Positions 16,893-25,449 of a stretch of 64,000 nucleotides of DNA are shown here, piece after piece. The stretch is from Bradyrhizobium valentinum (GTDB lineage Bacteria > Pseudomonadota > Alphaproteobacteria > Rhizobiales > Xanthobacteraceae), in contig NZ_LLXX01000101.1 in the NCBI RefSeq assembly GCF_001440405.1, forward strand, positions 62,001 to 126,000, in the 5' to 3' direction. A model generated the notes under the pieces. That model did no database searches. It had not been told where the DNA came from and saw only the letters and a program-made list of their open reading frames with translations. Numbering within the stretch: the stretch's first letter is position 1; every line of letters starts with the position of its first letter. The translations under genes were made by a program, and so were the position numbers.

Positions 16893-18482
16893 ATGCCAAA
16901 GGAACCAAAAAAGAAATGCACCCTTACCGAGCGTGGTCGGCTGATTGCGCTGGCTGTCGCGGTGGGGCTGGTGCTGGGCATGGCCGGCCCTACCTCGGCA
17001 CAGTTTTTTAATTTCGGCGGATATCAGCAGCGGCCGCAACCGCAACGCGGCGGATGGTTTGGCAACGACCAACGCGGTGGCGGCTGGTTTGGTAACGATC
17101 AGCGCGGCGGCTGGTCTGGTAACGATCAGCGTGGCGGCGGCTGGTCTGGTAACGACACGTATGCGCCGTACCAGCAGCAGTACGCGCCGCCGCCTCGGCA
17201 GGGGCGGCAGGCGCCCCCGGCGGTGCGTGAGGATTTCTCAAAGGCGCCGCCGCCCGAGAAGCGCAACACTGTACCCGAGCGCCACATTCTTGTGCTTGGT
17301 GACTCCATGGCGGACTGGCTCGCCTATGGGCTTGAAGACGTCTATGACGATCAGCCTGAGATAGGTGTGATACGCAAGCACAAGACAGCCTCCGGCCTGA
17401 TCAAGTATCAGCCGAAGGGCAATCCAGCCGATTGGGCCGCCGCCGCCAAGGGCATTCTCGCTACCGAAAAAGCGGACGCCATTGTCGTCATGCTCGGGCT
17501 TGACGACCGCGTCGCAATCCGCGAGCCGGCAGCCGACAAATCGCAGAATAAATCGGAGGACAAGAAGGACGCCGACAAGAAGGACGCGAAGGCCAAATCC
17601 GATGGCAAGCCTTCGAGCGACAAACCCGCGGCGAAGCCGGATGATGCAACCAAGGTGGCGGATCCCGAATTGTCGCCAGACGATGCCGCCGACAACAATG
17701 ACGCGCGATCGGTCACAGGATCGGAGAAGAGCGCGGGCTCGCCGAGCGGCCTCCATGAGTTTCGCGAGAAACGCTGGGTGGAACTCTACAGGGAAAAGAT
17801 CGACGAGATGATCGGCGTGCTCAAGTCCAAGGGTGTGCCGGTGCTGTGGGTGGGTCTGCCGGCGGTACGTGGCCCTAAGGCGACCGCCGACACGGCGTTT
17901 CTGGATACGCTCTATCGCGATGCGGCCGGCAAGGCCGGCATCACCTATGTCGATGTCTGGGACGGATTTGTCGATGAAGCCGGGCGCTTTTCACAGCATG
18001 GTCCCGATTTCGAAGGGCAGATCCGCCGGCTGCGCTCCTCCGATGGCGTGTACTTCACCAAGGCCGGCGCGCTCAAGCTCGCGCATTATGCCGAGCGCGA
18101 GATCAATCGGCTGTTGGCTGCACGTTCCGGGCCGATTGTGCTGCCCAGCGAACCGGCAACGCCCGACGCCAGTGCTCGGCCGGATCAGCCGGCACAGCGT
18201 CCGCTGGCCGGGCCGATCGTTCCCTTGGGGCCCGCTTCTGTCGCCACGGATCAATTGCTCGGCGCTCCCGGGTCGCGGCCGGTGGCGATCGATGCGCAAG
18301 CAGCTCGGGTCTTAATCACAGGTGAGCCCTTGTCGGCACCCGCCGGTCGCGCCGACGATTTTGCCTGGCCGCGACGCGAAATTGGACGCGATGGGGCCAA
18401 GGGTGAGACGCCAGTGGCGTCAACATCGCTCGATGCCAACGCACTGGCACCGGCGCCAAAGCCGAAAAAGCGTCGCCGTTAG
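16893..18482 (+). CDS. Exported DUF459 SGNH-hydrolase-like protein
   Basis: This 529-residue protein has an N-terminal signal or membrane anchor (about residues 17-38). A glycine- and asparagine-rich repeat region follows (four units of GGWFGNDQR type, about 52-92). The SGNH-like domain begins ILVLGDSMADWLAYGLEDVY, which holds the block I serine, and is interrupted by a lysine- and aspartate-rich insert around residues 215-280. The usual block V D-x-x-H appears as DGVYFTKAG, with tyrosine in the histidine position. The C-terminal 100 residues are proline-rich and end in KPKKRRR. Family members act in the cell envelope, perhaps as esterases. The ATG at 16893 was chosen over an upstream GTG. 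Confidence 0.8.
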   Translation: MPKEPKKKCTLTERGRLIALAVAVGLVLGMAGPTSAQFFNFGGYQQRPQPQRGGWFGNDQRGGGWFGNDQRGGWSGNDQRGGGWSGNDTYAPYQQQYAPPPRQGRQAPPAVREDFSKAPPPEKRNTVPERHILVLGDSMADWLAYGLEDVYDDQPEIGVIRKHKTASGLIKYQPKGNPADWAAAAKGILATEKADAIVVMLGLDDRVAIREPAADKSQNKSEDKKDADKKDAKAKSDGKPSSDKPAAKPDDATKVADPELSPDDAADNNDARSVTGSEKSAGSPSGLHEFREKRWVELYREKIDEMIGVLKSKGVPVLWVGLPAVRGPKATADTAFLDTLYRDAAGKAGITYVDVWDGFVDEAGRFSQHGPDFEGQIRRLRSSDGVYFTKAGALKLAHYAEREINRLLAARSGPIVLPSEPATPDASARPDQPAQRPLAGPIVPLGPASVATDQLLGAPGSRPVAIDAQAARVLITGEPLSAPAGRADDFAWPRREIGRDGAKGETPVASTSLDANALAPAPKPKKRRR

Positions 18483-18496
18483 AGCCCCAATCGCAT

Positions 18497-18830
18497 TTAG
18501 CCTCCCCACTGCCGAAACTCGTTGGTGAGTTCGCCGATGCCGTCGATCGCCACCGTCACCGTGTTGACCGGCTCCTTCATGACGCCAATGCCGACCGAGG
18601 TGCCGCAGGCGATCAGATCGCCGGGCAACAGCGTCATGTCGTGGGAGATCTTGCTGACGAGCTGCTGCGCGCTGAAGATCATGTCTGATATGGGGTAGTT
18701 CTGACGCTCAGTGCCGTTGAGAATCGTGCGCACCACGAGGCTTGCCAGATCGATGCCTGAGGTGATGACGGGCCCACCGCTTCGCCTAGACAAACGCGTC
18801 GAAACTGGGGACCAGAGTCCCTTCTGGTTC
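18497..18830 (-). pseudogene. Remnant of a fumarylacetoacetate-hydrolase-family gene
   Basis: Only the C-terminal third of an FAH-fold hydrolase is present: GPVIT, then LVVRTILNGTERQNYPISDM, then LLPGDLIACGTSVGIGV, ending at 18497. Just upstream, another frame reads PSFDAFV followed by a stop. This matches the family's xSFDxFxPLGP stretch, so a frameshift lies near 18785. The N-terminal two thirds with the metal ligands are missing and replaced by the 3' end of the neighbouring reductase gene. I read it as a decayed gene truncated by deletion. Confidence 0.7.
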
Positions 18831-18855
18831 ATTCGAATCGAGAACCGCCAAGGCT

Positions 18856-19944
18856 CTACGTCACGGCGATTGGAGCACATCGCTGCGCACCGGAACCGTC
18901 CGCCCCGATGCTCTCATTCAGTTTCTGATTGACGATCTGGACCGTACGGTCGATTTCGGCATTGGGTGCGCCAAGCTGATGCGAAATCAGCTTCACCAGC
19001 AGGTCGACCCGTTCGATGGAAGGCGCGCCACCAGCGACCGCCCGGGCCGCCGACGAGGGCTTGAGAAGGCTTTCCGCCGCTTTGGCGTATTTCTCGAAAG
19101 GTACCTGATCCGTGGGATCGGCGCCCAGACGCTGGGCGATGGCGTCGACATGGTGATAGATCGACTGCGAGAGGTCGATATCGCCGTGCACCGCGTCGCG
19201 GATCGATTGCGGCTCTTGCGGCGTGATGCAGCGGTAATTCCCGGTCAACAGCATCGACCATTTGGCGAGAGGGACGAACATCGAATCGAACACTTTGAGC
19301 TTCACCGGAACGTCCTGGCCATCCAGCTTCACCGCGTCGATGTCGGCTTCCAGCTCCCGAAGCAGCAAGTTATGTTTCTCATCCGCAAATGGCGCGGCCT
19401 TGAAATTTGTTGGCAGCCCGACATGAAGAACATTCGCCGCCTCTTCCGGTGGACGGAAGGCTTGCGGATCAGGGGAGCACAGCGACACCAGGCCCGGCTC
19501 GAACCGTTTCCATACCGCGGCGTTGGTGTAGGCCTCCTCCAGTTCCATTTTCGCGAGGGCCGGGATCCGTTTGAGATAGGGCAAAGGCGGCATGTTCATG
19601 ATCGAAAGACAAGGCAGTTTCGCGTCGGCGATTTTGATCATCAGAATCTGGATCGTGTGGTTGGTGTATTGCGGTTCCTGCATCGCCAGACCAACCAGAT
19701 CATAACGGGAAGGATCGACGTCGGCGGGCTCGACCGCGTCCAAGATGCCAGGCAGGTCGCGCGAGAAGATCGGCCGGTGGGCCGCCTCGTCGCGCAGCTT
19801 GATGCGAACTTCGGTGCCGTCGCGATTGATGAGTTCTGCCGTCTGCTTCCGGCAAACCAGTGTCACGTTGTGACCCGCCATCAAAAGCTTCGTCGCCAGC
19901 AACGAACCATACGAGGCCCCAAGGATCAGAATGTTACGCGCCAT
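18856..19944 (-). CDS. Ketopantoate-reductase-like NAD(P)-binding protein
   Basis: This 362-residue protein has an N-terminal Rossmann motif ILILGASYGSLLATKLLMAG, a loosely conserved form of the GxGxxG of the ApbA/PanE family. The C-terminal helical half carries KLKVFDSMFVPLAKWSMLLT, corresponding to the family's lysine-containing catalytic region. It differs from true PanE, so the substrate is unknown. GGAGGGCGC precedes the ATG at 19944. The last residues (GADGSGAQRCAPIAVT) may be altered by the deletion that removed most of the neighbouring FAH gene. Confidence 0.75.
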   Translation of the reverse strand: MARNILILGASYGSLLATKLLMAGHNVTLVCRKQTAELINRDGTEVRIKLRDEAAHRPIFSRDLPGILDAVEPADVDPSRYDLVGLAMQEPQYTNHTIQILMIKIADAKLPCLSIMNMPPLPYLKRIPALAKMELEEAYTNAAVWKRFEPGLVSLCSPDPQAFRPPEEAANVLHVGLPTNFKAAPFADEKHNLLLRELEADIDAVKLDGQDVPVKLKVFDSMFVPLAKWSMLLTGNYRCITPQEPQSIRDAVHGDIDLSQSIYHHVDAIAQRLGADPTDQVPFEKYAKAAESLLKPSSAARAVAGGAPSIERVDLLVKLISHQLGAPNAEIDRTVQIVNQKLNESIGADGSGAQRCAPIAVT

Positions 19945-20099
19945 GCGCCCTCCCACAGATGATGTTTTCCGGCGCCACTACTCCGGCGCAGATTTGCGAG
20001 CGCCTGCTTTGCGACAGGAGTTAAGCCGAACAGTGCGGTGCGATACCGTCTTCCCTGGGAGTGCGACCCAAAAAATGCCGGCGCAGTTCGGAGCGACCG

Positions 20100-20531
20100 T
20101 CAGGCCGACGCGGCCAGCTTGTAGGGCGTTGCTTCGTCGTCAAACGCGTTGAAGATATCGCGAATGCTGATGACGCCGATCAGGCTGTAATTGTCGATGA
20201 CAGGCACGTGGCGGATGTGATGCTTGCTCATGAGGTGACGGACATGTTCGAGCGTATCCGTCGATGTGCAGGAGACGAGCTGCTGCACCGAAATGAATTG
20301 CGAAACGCGCATATTCACGCCGGCCGCGCCATGTTCGGCGATGGCGCGCACCACGTCGCGTTCCGTGAACATGCCGACGGCGGTATTGCCTTCGGTGCGG
20401 ACGACGTCCTTGACGACAAGAGCGCTGATATTGCTGGAGCGCATCAGTTGCGCGGCAATGGCGACGGTCTCGTTCATGCGAACCGTTGCGACACGGGCGG
20501 CTTTCTTGCGCAGGATATCTCCGACTTGCAT
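20100..20531 (-). CDS. Two-CBS-domain protein, putative member of the oxalate regulon
   Basis: This 143-residue protein consists almost wholly of two CBS domains (about residues 8-65 and 75-135). The motifs AAQLMRSSNISALVVKD, MFTERDVVRAIAEHG and MSKHHIRHVPVIDN are clear. Such stand-alone CBS pairs usually bind adenine nucleotides or related ligands and regulate a partner. A strong AAGGAGGTTGCC precedes the ATG. An operator-type palindrome at 20566-20582, preceded by a TTGACA hexamer, ties it to the oxalate genes. The partner protein is unknown. Confidence 0.88.
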   Translation of the reverse strand: MQVGDILRKKAARVATVRMNETVAIAAQLMRSSNISALVVKDVVRTEGNTAVGMFTERDVVRAIAEHGAAGVNMRVSQFISVQQLVSCTSTDTLEHVRHLMSKHHIRHVPVIDNYSLIGVISIRDIFNAFDDEATPYKLAASA

Positions 20532-20565
20532 GGCAACCTCCTTGGGTGAATTATTACCTTAAGTC

Positions 20566-20582
20566 TGGTATACATAATGCCA
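20566..20582 (-). promoter_or_regulatory. Oxalate-regulon operator A (CBS gene)
   Basis: The 17-bp palindrome is TGGTATACATAATGCCA. On the minus strand TTGACA (20590-20585) precedes it by two bases, so the operator fills the -35/-10 spacer of the CBS-protein promoter. The start codon is 34 bp downstream of it. Confidence 0.7.
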
Positions 20583-20749
20583 ATTGTCAACATGATTGGC
20601 GGTGGAAATCTTTCGGGAGGATGACGATAAATAGGCAGTACTACTGACGTTTTTGGAGATGGACATTCAGTCAAAAGGGTGGGTCGCGCTGCCCAAGCAG
20701 GGGCCTCAATGCGCTCAGGTATACCAGAGCCACCGACGCGCAAAGAAAA

Positions 20750-20778
20750 CGCGCCCATCCCGGAGGATGAGCGCGCGT
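20750..20778 (-). terminator. Intrinsic terminator after the OFA antiporter gene
   Basis: Read on the minus strand, an imperfect stem of GCGCGCTCATCC and GGATGGGCGCG is followed by TTTTCTTT. It lies 26-54 bp beyond the stop codon of the antiporter gene. Confidence 0.6.
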
Positions 20779-20803
20779 CTCGTAACAACCAGTCCGGTTC
20801 GGA

Positions 20804-22099
20804 TCAGGCGGCAAGCTGCGACTTGGCGACCACCACCTTACGCCAGGGCTTGAGCACAGCTATCGCCAGCAGCGAGGCCAGAATATTCGCCCCGGCCGCG
20901 ATGATGAACACCGAGTCCCAAGTGCCCGAAGACTGCTGCATGTAGTTCGCCACCGGCACCAGCAGCGCCGCCGTACCCTTTGCGGTGTAGAGCAGGCCGG
21001 CATTGGTGGTCGCGAACTTCGAACCGAAGGTGTCGGTGCAGGTCGACGGGAAGAGGGAGTAGATCTCGCCCCAGGCGAAGAACACGAAGCCTGACAGCAG
21101 CACGAACCACACCGGATCGTGGCCCAGCATGTAGAGGCCCCAGATGCCGATGCCTTCCATGCCGAACGCGATGAACATGGTGTTCTCGCGGCCGATCATG
21201 TCGGAGATCCAGCCGAAGAAGGGACGGGTGAGGCCGTTGAGGACGCGATCGATGGTCGCCGCGAACGTCACTGCCGTCATCGTCACCGCCATCAGCGTGA
21301 CCGGTACGCTGTCGACCTTCCAGTCGACAGCGATCGGCTTGAGGTTTGCGGTGACCATCAATCCGCCGGCGCCGACGATCACGAACATGAAATACATCAG
21401 CCAGAAGATCGGCTGACGGATCACCTCGGTCGGCTGATAATTGCGCCGGGTCTGGATGATGTTGGCGTTCTGCGTCACCGCAGGCACCTGTCCCACTTTG
21501 GGTGCGAACATCAGGAAGGCGAGGATCACGATGATGATGCCTTGGCCGAGGCCGAAATAGAGGAAGGTGGTCTGGAAGCCGGAGTCCTTGATCATCGCCT
21601 GGATCGGCGCGACCGTCAGCGCCGAGCCTGCGCCGAATCCGGCGGCGGTGATGCCGGCGGCGAGGCCGCGCTTGTCCGGGAACCACTTCAGCGCGTTGCC
21701 GACGCAGGTGCCGTACACGCCACCGGCGCCGATGCCTGCGATGATCATGCCGAGATAGAAGCCGTTGAGGGTGGTCGCCTGGGCGTTGATGGCCCATCCG
21801 ATGGCGCAGAGGATGCCGCCGACGAGCACGACGATGCGCGGGCCGTATTTATCGACGAACCATCCCTCGACCGGCACCAGCCAGGTCTCGAACAGCACGA
21901 AGAGCGTGAATGCCCACTGGATCGAAGCGCGATCCCATCCGAATTTCTGCTGGATGTCGGGGACGAAGAACGTCCAACCATATTGGTAGTTGGCAATCAT
22001 GACCATCGCGGCGACGCCGATGGCTAATTGGGTCCAGCGATACGCATCGCTGACTCGGGCCGCCGCGACGGGGGCTGCTCCGTGCACTGTGTCCGTCAT
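20804..22099 (-). CDS. OFA-family MFS transporter, predicted oxalate/formate antiporter
   Basis: This 431-residue inner-membrane protein has twelve predicted helices. Family features include NYQYGWTFFVPDIQQKFGWD in the first loop, VPVEGWFVDKYGPR, GAGGVYGTCVGNALKWFPDK, and SLFPSTCTDTFG in the second half. OxlT-type antiporters exchange oxalate for formate and so feed oxalyl-CoA decarboxylase. GGAGGAAAA precedes the ATG at 22099, and the longer upstream frame has no family resemblance. Operator B lies 52 bp upstream. Context with oxc and frc strongly supports oxalate or formate as substrate. Confidence 0.88.
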   Translation of the reverse strand: MTDTVHGAAPVAAARVSDAYRWTQLAIGVAAMVMIANYQYGWTFFVPDIQQKFGWDRASIQWAFTLFVLFETWLVPVEGWFVDKYGPRIVVLVGGILCAIGWAINAQATTLNGFYLGMIIAGIGAGGVYGTCVGNALKWFPDKRGLAAGITAAGFGAGSALTVAPIQAMIKDSGFQTTFLYFGLGQGIIIVILAFLMFAPKVGQVPAVTQNANIIQTRRNYQPTEVIRQPIFWLMYFMFVIVGAGGLMVTANLKPIAVDWKVDSVPVTLMAVTMTAVTFAATIDRVLNGLTRPFFGWISDMIGRENTMFIAFGMEGIGIWGLYMLGHDPVWFVLLSGFVFFAWGEIYSLFPSTCTDTFGSKFATTNAGLLYTAKGTAALLVPVANYMQQSSGTWDSVFIIAAGANILASLLAIAVLKPWRKVVVAKSQLAA

Positions 22100-22151
22100 T
22101 TTTCCTCCAATGGGCTGTTCTATCGATAACCCCGACAGCTCCGTGAAAGTC

Positions 22152-22168
22152 TGGTATATGTTATGCCA
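22152..22168 (-). promoter_or_regulatory. Oxalate-regulon operator B (OFA antiporter)
   Basis: The palindrome is TGGTATATGTTATGCCA. The minus-strand hexamer TTGTCT (22176-22171) lies two bases upstream. Downstream of the site the minus strand reads GACTT, identical to the position after operator A. Confidence 0.7.
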
Positions 22169-22241
22169 GTAGACAAGAGAAAATTTTGCGCAAGCTGTGA
22201 AAATTTCGAATTTCCACAGACGTGCTGCGAGCACAAAAAAA

Positions 22242-22266
22242 GCCGCGCAGTTTGCGCGGCTTTTTC
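22242..22266 (-). terminator. Intrinsic terminator after tctA
   Basis: The stem GCCGCGCA / TGCGCGGC (22242-22249 and 22253-22260) has a three-base loop and T-rich flanks on both sides, so it may act for either strand. It lies 36 bp beyond the tctA stop codon. Confidence 0.75.
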
Positions 22267-22301
22267 TCCATGAGCCTAACTAAATCGTTGTTTCGCCGCG
22301 G

Positions 22302-23822
22302 TTAAGCGGCACGGCTGCCCGGCCCGGCGACCGTACCTCGCAAGCGGGTATAGCCTTCCTGGATGACCGACCAGAACAGTGCGATCAAGCCCAGGATCAT
22401 GATCGTGCTGACGAGCGGGTTGGAAAGGAATATGCCAAACGAACCCTGGGATCCCAGAAGCGACTGCCGGAAGGCCTCTTCCGCCTTGTCGCCGAGCACG
22501 ATGGCCAGCACCAACGGGGCGAGGGGATAATTGCACTTCTTGAGCAGATAGCCGATCACGCCGAACACCAGCATCAGCATGACGTCAAACGTGCTGCTGT
22601 GGACGGAATAGGCGCCGATCGCGCACAGCACCAGGATAAGCGGCGCAATGATGCTGAAGGGCACACGCAGGATTGCCGCGAAGATCGGCACGCAGGTCAG
22701 CACGACGATCAGGCCGACGAGATTGCCGAGATACATCGAGGCGATCAGGCCCCAGACGAATTCCTTCTGTTCGACAAACAGCATGGGTCCGGGTTGCAGA
22801 CCCCAGATCAACAGGCCGCCCAGCAACACCGCTGCCGTCGGCGAGCCGGGCACGCCGAGCGAGAGCATCGGCAGCAGGGCCGCGGTGCCAGCGGCATGCG
22901 CCGCGGTTTCCGGCGCGACCACACCTTCGATCTCGCCTTTGCCGAAGTTCTTGCCGTTCTTCGCCACGCGCTTGGCGATACCGTAACTCATGAACGAGGC
23001 CGGAGTAGCGCCTGCCGGCGTGATGCCCATCCAGCAGCCGATGAAGCAGGAGCGCAACGAGGTCATCCAGTATTTCGGCAATTCCTTCCAGGTCTGCAGC
23101 ACGACCCGCAAATCGATCTTGGCCTTACCGCCGCGGAAGGCGAGCCCTTCCTCCATGGTCAGAAGGATTTCGCCGATGCCGAACAGCCCGATCACCGCAA
23201 TAAGGAAGTCGAAGCCGTTGAGCAGATGGGTGACGCCGAACGTCAGCCGCAATTGCCCGGTGATGGAATCAAGCCCGACAGCGGCGAGCGCAAAGCCGAT
23301 CATCATCGCCGCAATGGTCTTGAACGGCGGCTCCTTGCTTAGGCCCACGAAGCTGCAGAATGCGAGGAAATACACCGCGAATTTTTCCGCTGGGCCAAAC
23401 TGCAGCGCAAAGCTCGCGACCAGGGGAGCGACCAGCGTGATCATGACCACGGCGAACAGAGCGCCGACGAAGGACGAGGTGAAGGCGGCGGTCAGTGCCT
23501 CGCCGGCCTTGCCCTGCTGCGCCATCGGATAGCCGTCGAACGTCGTGGCTACCGACCACGGTTCGCCCGGTATGTTGAAGAGAATTGAGGTGATCGCTCC
23601 GCCGAACAGCGCACCCCAATAGATGCACGACAACATGATGATGGCCGACGTCGGCGACATGCTGAATGTCAGCGGCAGCAGGATGGCAACGCCATTGGCG
23701 CCGCCCAGTCCCGGAAGCACGCCGATGATGACACCGAGCACGATGCCGAGAACCATCAGCATGATGTTGTACGGCTGCAGCGCGACCGCAAAGCCGTGAA
23801 ACAGATTGACGAGTTCTTCCAT
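22302..23822 (-). CDS. tctA: Tripartite tricarboxylate transporter, large permease TctA
   Basis: This 506-residue permease has about eleven or twelve helices. The N-terminal GIVLGVIIGVLPGLGGANGV is the diagnostic TctA motif, and the duplicated half carries LSLGVPGSPTAAVLLGG. It should form the channel for a carboxylate captured by the periplasmic protein encoded two genes upstream. It is last in the tctC-tctB-tctA order, 33 bp after tctB, with a terminator beyond. Being inside the oxalate regulon suggests oxalate or a related acid as cargo, but TctA sequence alone does not define the substrate. Confidence 0.93.
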   Translation of the reverse strand: MEELVNLFHGFAVALQPYNIMLMVLGIVLGVIIGVLPGLGGANGVAILLPLTFSMSPTSAIIMLSCIYWGALFGGAITSILFNIPGEPWSVATTFDGYPMAQQGKAGEALTAAFTSSFVGALFAVVMITLVAPLVASFALQFGPAEKFAVYFLAFCSFVGLSKEPPFKTIAAMMIGFALAAVGLDSITGQLRLTFGVTHLLNGFDFLIAVIGLFGIGEILLTMEEGLAFRGGKAKIDLRVVLQTWKELPKYWMTSLRSCFIGCWMGITPAGATPASFMSYGIAKRVAKNGKNFGKGEIEGVVAPETAAHAAGTAALLPMLSLGVPGSPTAAVLLGGLLIWGLQPGPMLFVEQKEFVWGLIASMYLGNLVGLIVVLTCVPIFAAILRVPFSIIAPLILVLCAIGAYSVHSSTFDVMLMLVFGVIGYLLKKCNYPLAPLVLAIVLGDKAEEAFRQSLLGSQGSFGIFLSNPLVSTIMILGLIALFWSVIQEGYTRLRGTVAGPGSRAA

Positions 23823-23855
23823 CCCGATAATCCAATCCTGACTGTGCGTCGTTGT

Positions 23856-24353
23856 TTACAGACCGAGCCACTCTTCGATCGGTCCCTTGGGAAGCGGGAC
23901 CATGAACCAGCGCTCGAAAATGAAGTAGGTGACGATGGGCATACCGAACGCCACCGCCAGGACGATGATCCAGTTGTATTTGCCCAGCCATCGCATGAAC
24001 CATGCGATGAAGATGATCGAGGCGACGTAGAGGCCAATGAACGGCATGGAGCCGACGTAGATGGCTGTCGGAATAACGACGCTCAGAACCTGACGAAGCT
24101 GTCCCCATTCCGCGAACAGCCCGTCATTGTCTTCGCGCAGCCCGTGCCAGAGATTGATCGCGCTGGAAGCGAGGATGAAGAGTCCGATATAGAACGGAAA
24201 GAATCCCGCGCGGGGTCCTTCAGGACCCCAGTTGATTCCCGCCTTGACGCTGCCGAAGATCACGATCACTCCAAACAGAGCGATCGCCAGCGTGACGCCT
24301 GCTTCCACGAGTTTGTGGGTCGGGCCGGTATTGCTCGAACTTCCTGTTGTCAT
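23856..24353 (-). CDS. tctB: Tripartite tricarboxylate transporter, small permease TctB
   Basis: This is a 165-residue membrane protein with four predicted helices, the usual size for TctB. GPRAGFFPFYIGLFILASS is the typical first-loop and helix 2 pattern. GGAGTTTCG precedes the ATG. It lies between tctC (85 bp upstream) and tctA, completing the transporter operon. Confidence 0.9.
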   Translation of the reverse strand: MTTGSSSNTGPTHKLVEAGVTLAIALFGVIVIFGSVKAGINWGPEGPRAGFFPFYIGLFILASSAINLWHGLREDNDGLFAEWGQLRQVLSVVIPTAIYVGSMPFIGLYVASIIFIAWFMRWLGKYNWIIVLAVAFGMPIVTYFIFERWFMVPLPKGPIEEWLGL

Positions 24354-24438
24354 CGAAACTCCGTGCGGAATCGAGCCTGCGGTACCAGAGCCCGCCGTCT
24401 GCGTTGCTATTCCAATTCAGTCGATCAGTGCTTGTCGG

Positions 24439-25449
24439 TCAGTTTCCCGACGCGAGGAAACCGGCGTCTTTCATCAAGCTCTGGTGACGCTTTTCCTCGA
24501 CCTCGACCCACTTGGCGTAGTCGGCGCCGGTCAGGAAGGTGGTGTTGAACGCACCGCTTTTCATGAATTCCTGCCACTCCGGAGTGGCGCGAACCTTCTT
24601 GAACAGCTCGATGTAGTATTCAACCTGATCCTTGGTGGCCCTGGGCGACATGAATATGCCGCGCAGCATCAGGTATTCCATGTCGAGACCTTCCGACTTG
24701 CAGGTCGGAATGTCCTTCCAGGCCTTGCCGTCGGCGATCGGCTCGTCATAGGCCATGCGCTGTGCGTCGAACACGCAGAGCGGGCGCAGCTTGCCGCCAC
24801 GCCATTGCGCGACCGCCTCGATCGGATTGTTGACGGTCGAATCGACGTGATTGCCGACGAGCTGAACGGCGACTTCTCCGCCGCCCTTGTACGGGATGTA
24901 GGTGAAGCGGGCGCCGGTGGCCTTTTCGACGGCAACCGTAATGATCTGGTCTTCCTGTTTCGAGCCGGTGCCGCCCATCTTGATGCTGCCGGCGGGAGCG
25001 GCCTTCACCGCATCGACGTAATCCTTCACCGTCTTGTACGGCTTGTCGGCATTCACCCAGAGCACGAATTCGTCGAGCGCCAGCATGGCGACCGGCGTGA
25101 GGTCTTTCCAGTTGAACGGAATTCCGGTGGCGAGGGGGGTGGTGAAGAGGTTGGAGAGCGTGATGATGATCTTGTGCGGATTGCCGCCCGATCCCTTGAC
25201 GTCGAGGAAACCTTCGCCGCCGGCGCCGCCCGACTTGTTGATGACAACCAGCGGCTGCTTCATCAGATTGTGCTTGGTGACAATGCCCTGGATGGTGCGC
25301 GCCATCTGATCGGCGCCGCCGCCGGTGCCGGCGGGAATGATGAATTCAACGGGGCGCACCGGCTCCCATGCGGCAGTCGCGGGAGCCACGATTCCGCCGG
25401 CGCACAATGCAGCAATCGTCCCGAACGCAAGATATGCAGAACGCTTCAT
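24439..25449 (-). CDS. tctC: Tripartite tricarboxylate transporter, periplasmic receptor TctC
   Basis: This 336-residue periplasmic binding protein has a signal peptide (MKRSAYLAFGTIAALCAGGI, cleavage near ATA-AWEP). Family features include VEFIIPAGTGGGADQMARTI, PLVVINKSGGAGGEGFLDVK and YIPYKGGGEVAVQLVGNHVD. The ATG at 25449 was preferred to the longer frame because the signal peptide starts there and GGGAG lies eight bases before it. A likely promoter with operator C sits 330 bp upstream, leaving an unusually long leader. It delivers a carboxylate to TctAB. Confidence 0.92.
   Translation of the reverse strand: MKRSAYLAFGTIAALCAGGIVAPATAAWEPVRPVEFIIPAGTGGGADQMARTIQGIVTKHNLMKQPLVVINKSGGAGGEGFLDVKGSGGNPHKIIITLSNLFTTPLATGIPFNWKDLTPVAMLALDEFVLWVNADKPYKTVKDYVDAVKAAPAGSIKMGGTGSKQEDQIITVAVEKATGARFTYIPYKGGGEVAVQLVGNHVDSTVNNPIEAVAQWRGGKLRPLCVFDAQRMAYDEPIADGKAWKDIPTCKSEGLDMEYLMLRGIFMSPRATKDQVEYYIELFKKVRATPEWQEFMKSGAFNTTFLTGADYAKWVEVEEKRHQSLMKDAGFLASGN

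Noticed and set aside
17050..17155. Short tandem repeats that might be taken for a CRISPR array
   Set aside because: They are in-frame protein repeats of about 21-24 bp with no unique spacers.
20717..20732. A seventh operator-like sequence AGGTATACCAGAGCCA
   Set aside because: It shares the ACCAG spacer and one arm but has a one-base deletion in the other arm and lies between a terminator and operator A, so it is too degenerate to count.
20838..21797. 319-codon minus-strand ORF inside the antiporter gene
   Set aside because: It is an alternative frame rich in Arg, His and Asp. The true frame has twelve membrane helices.
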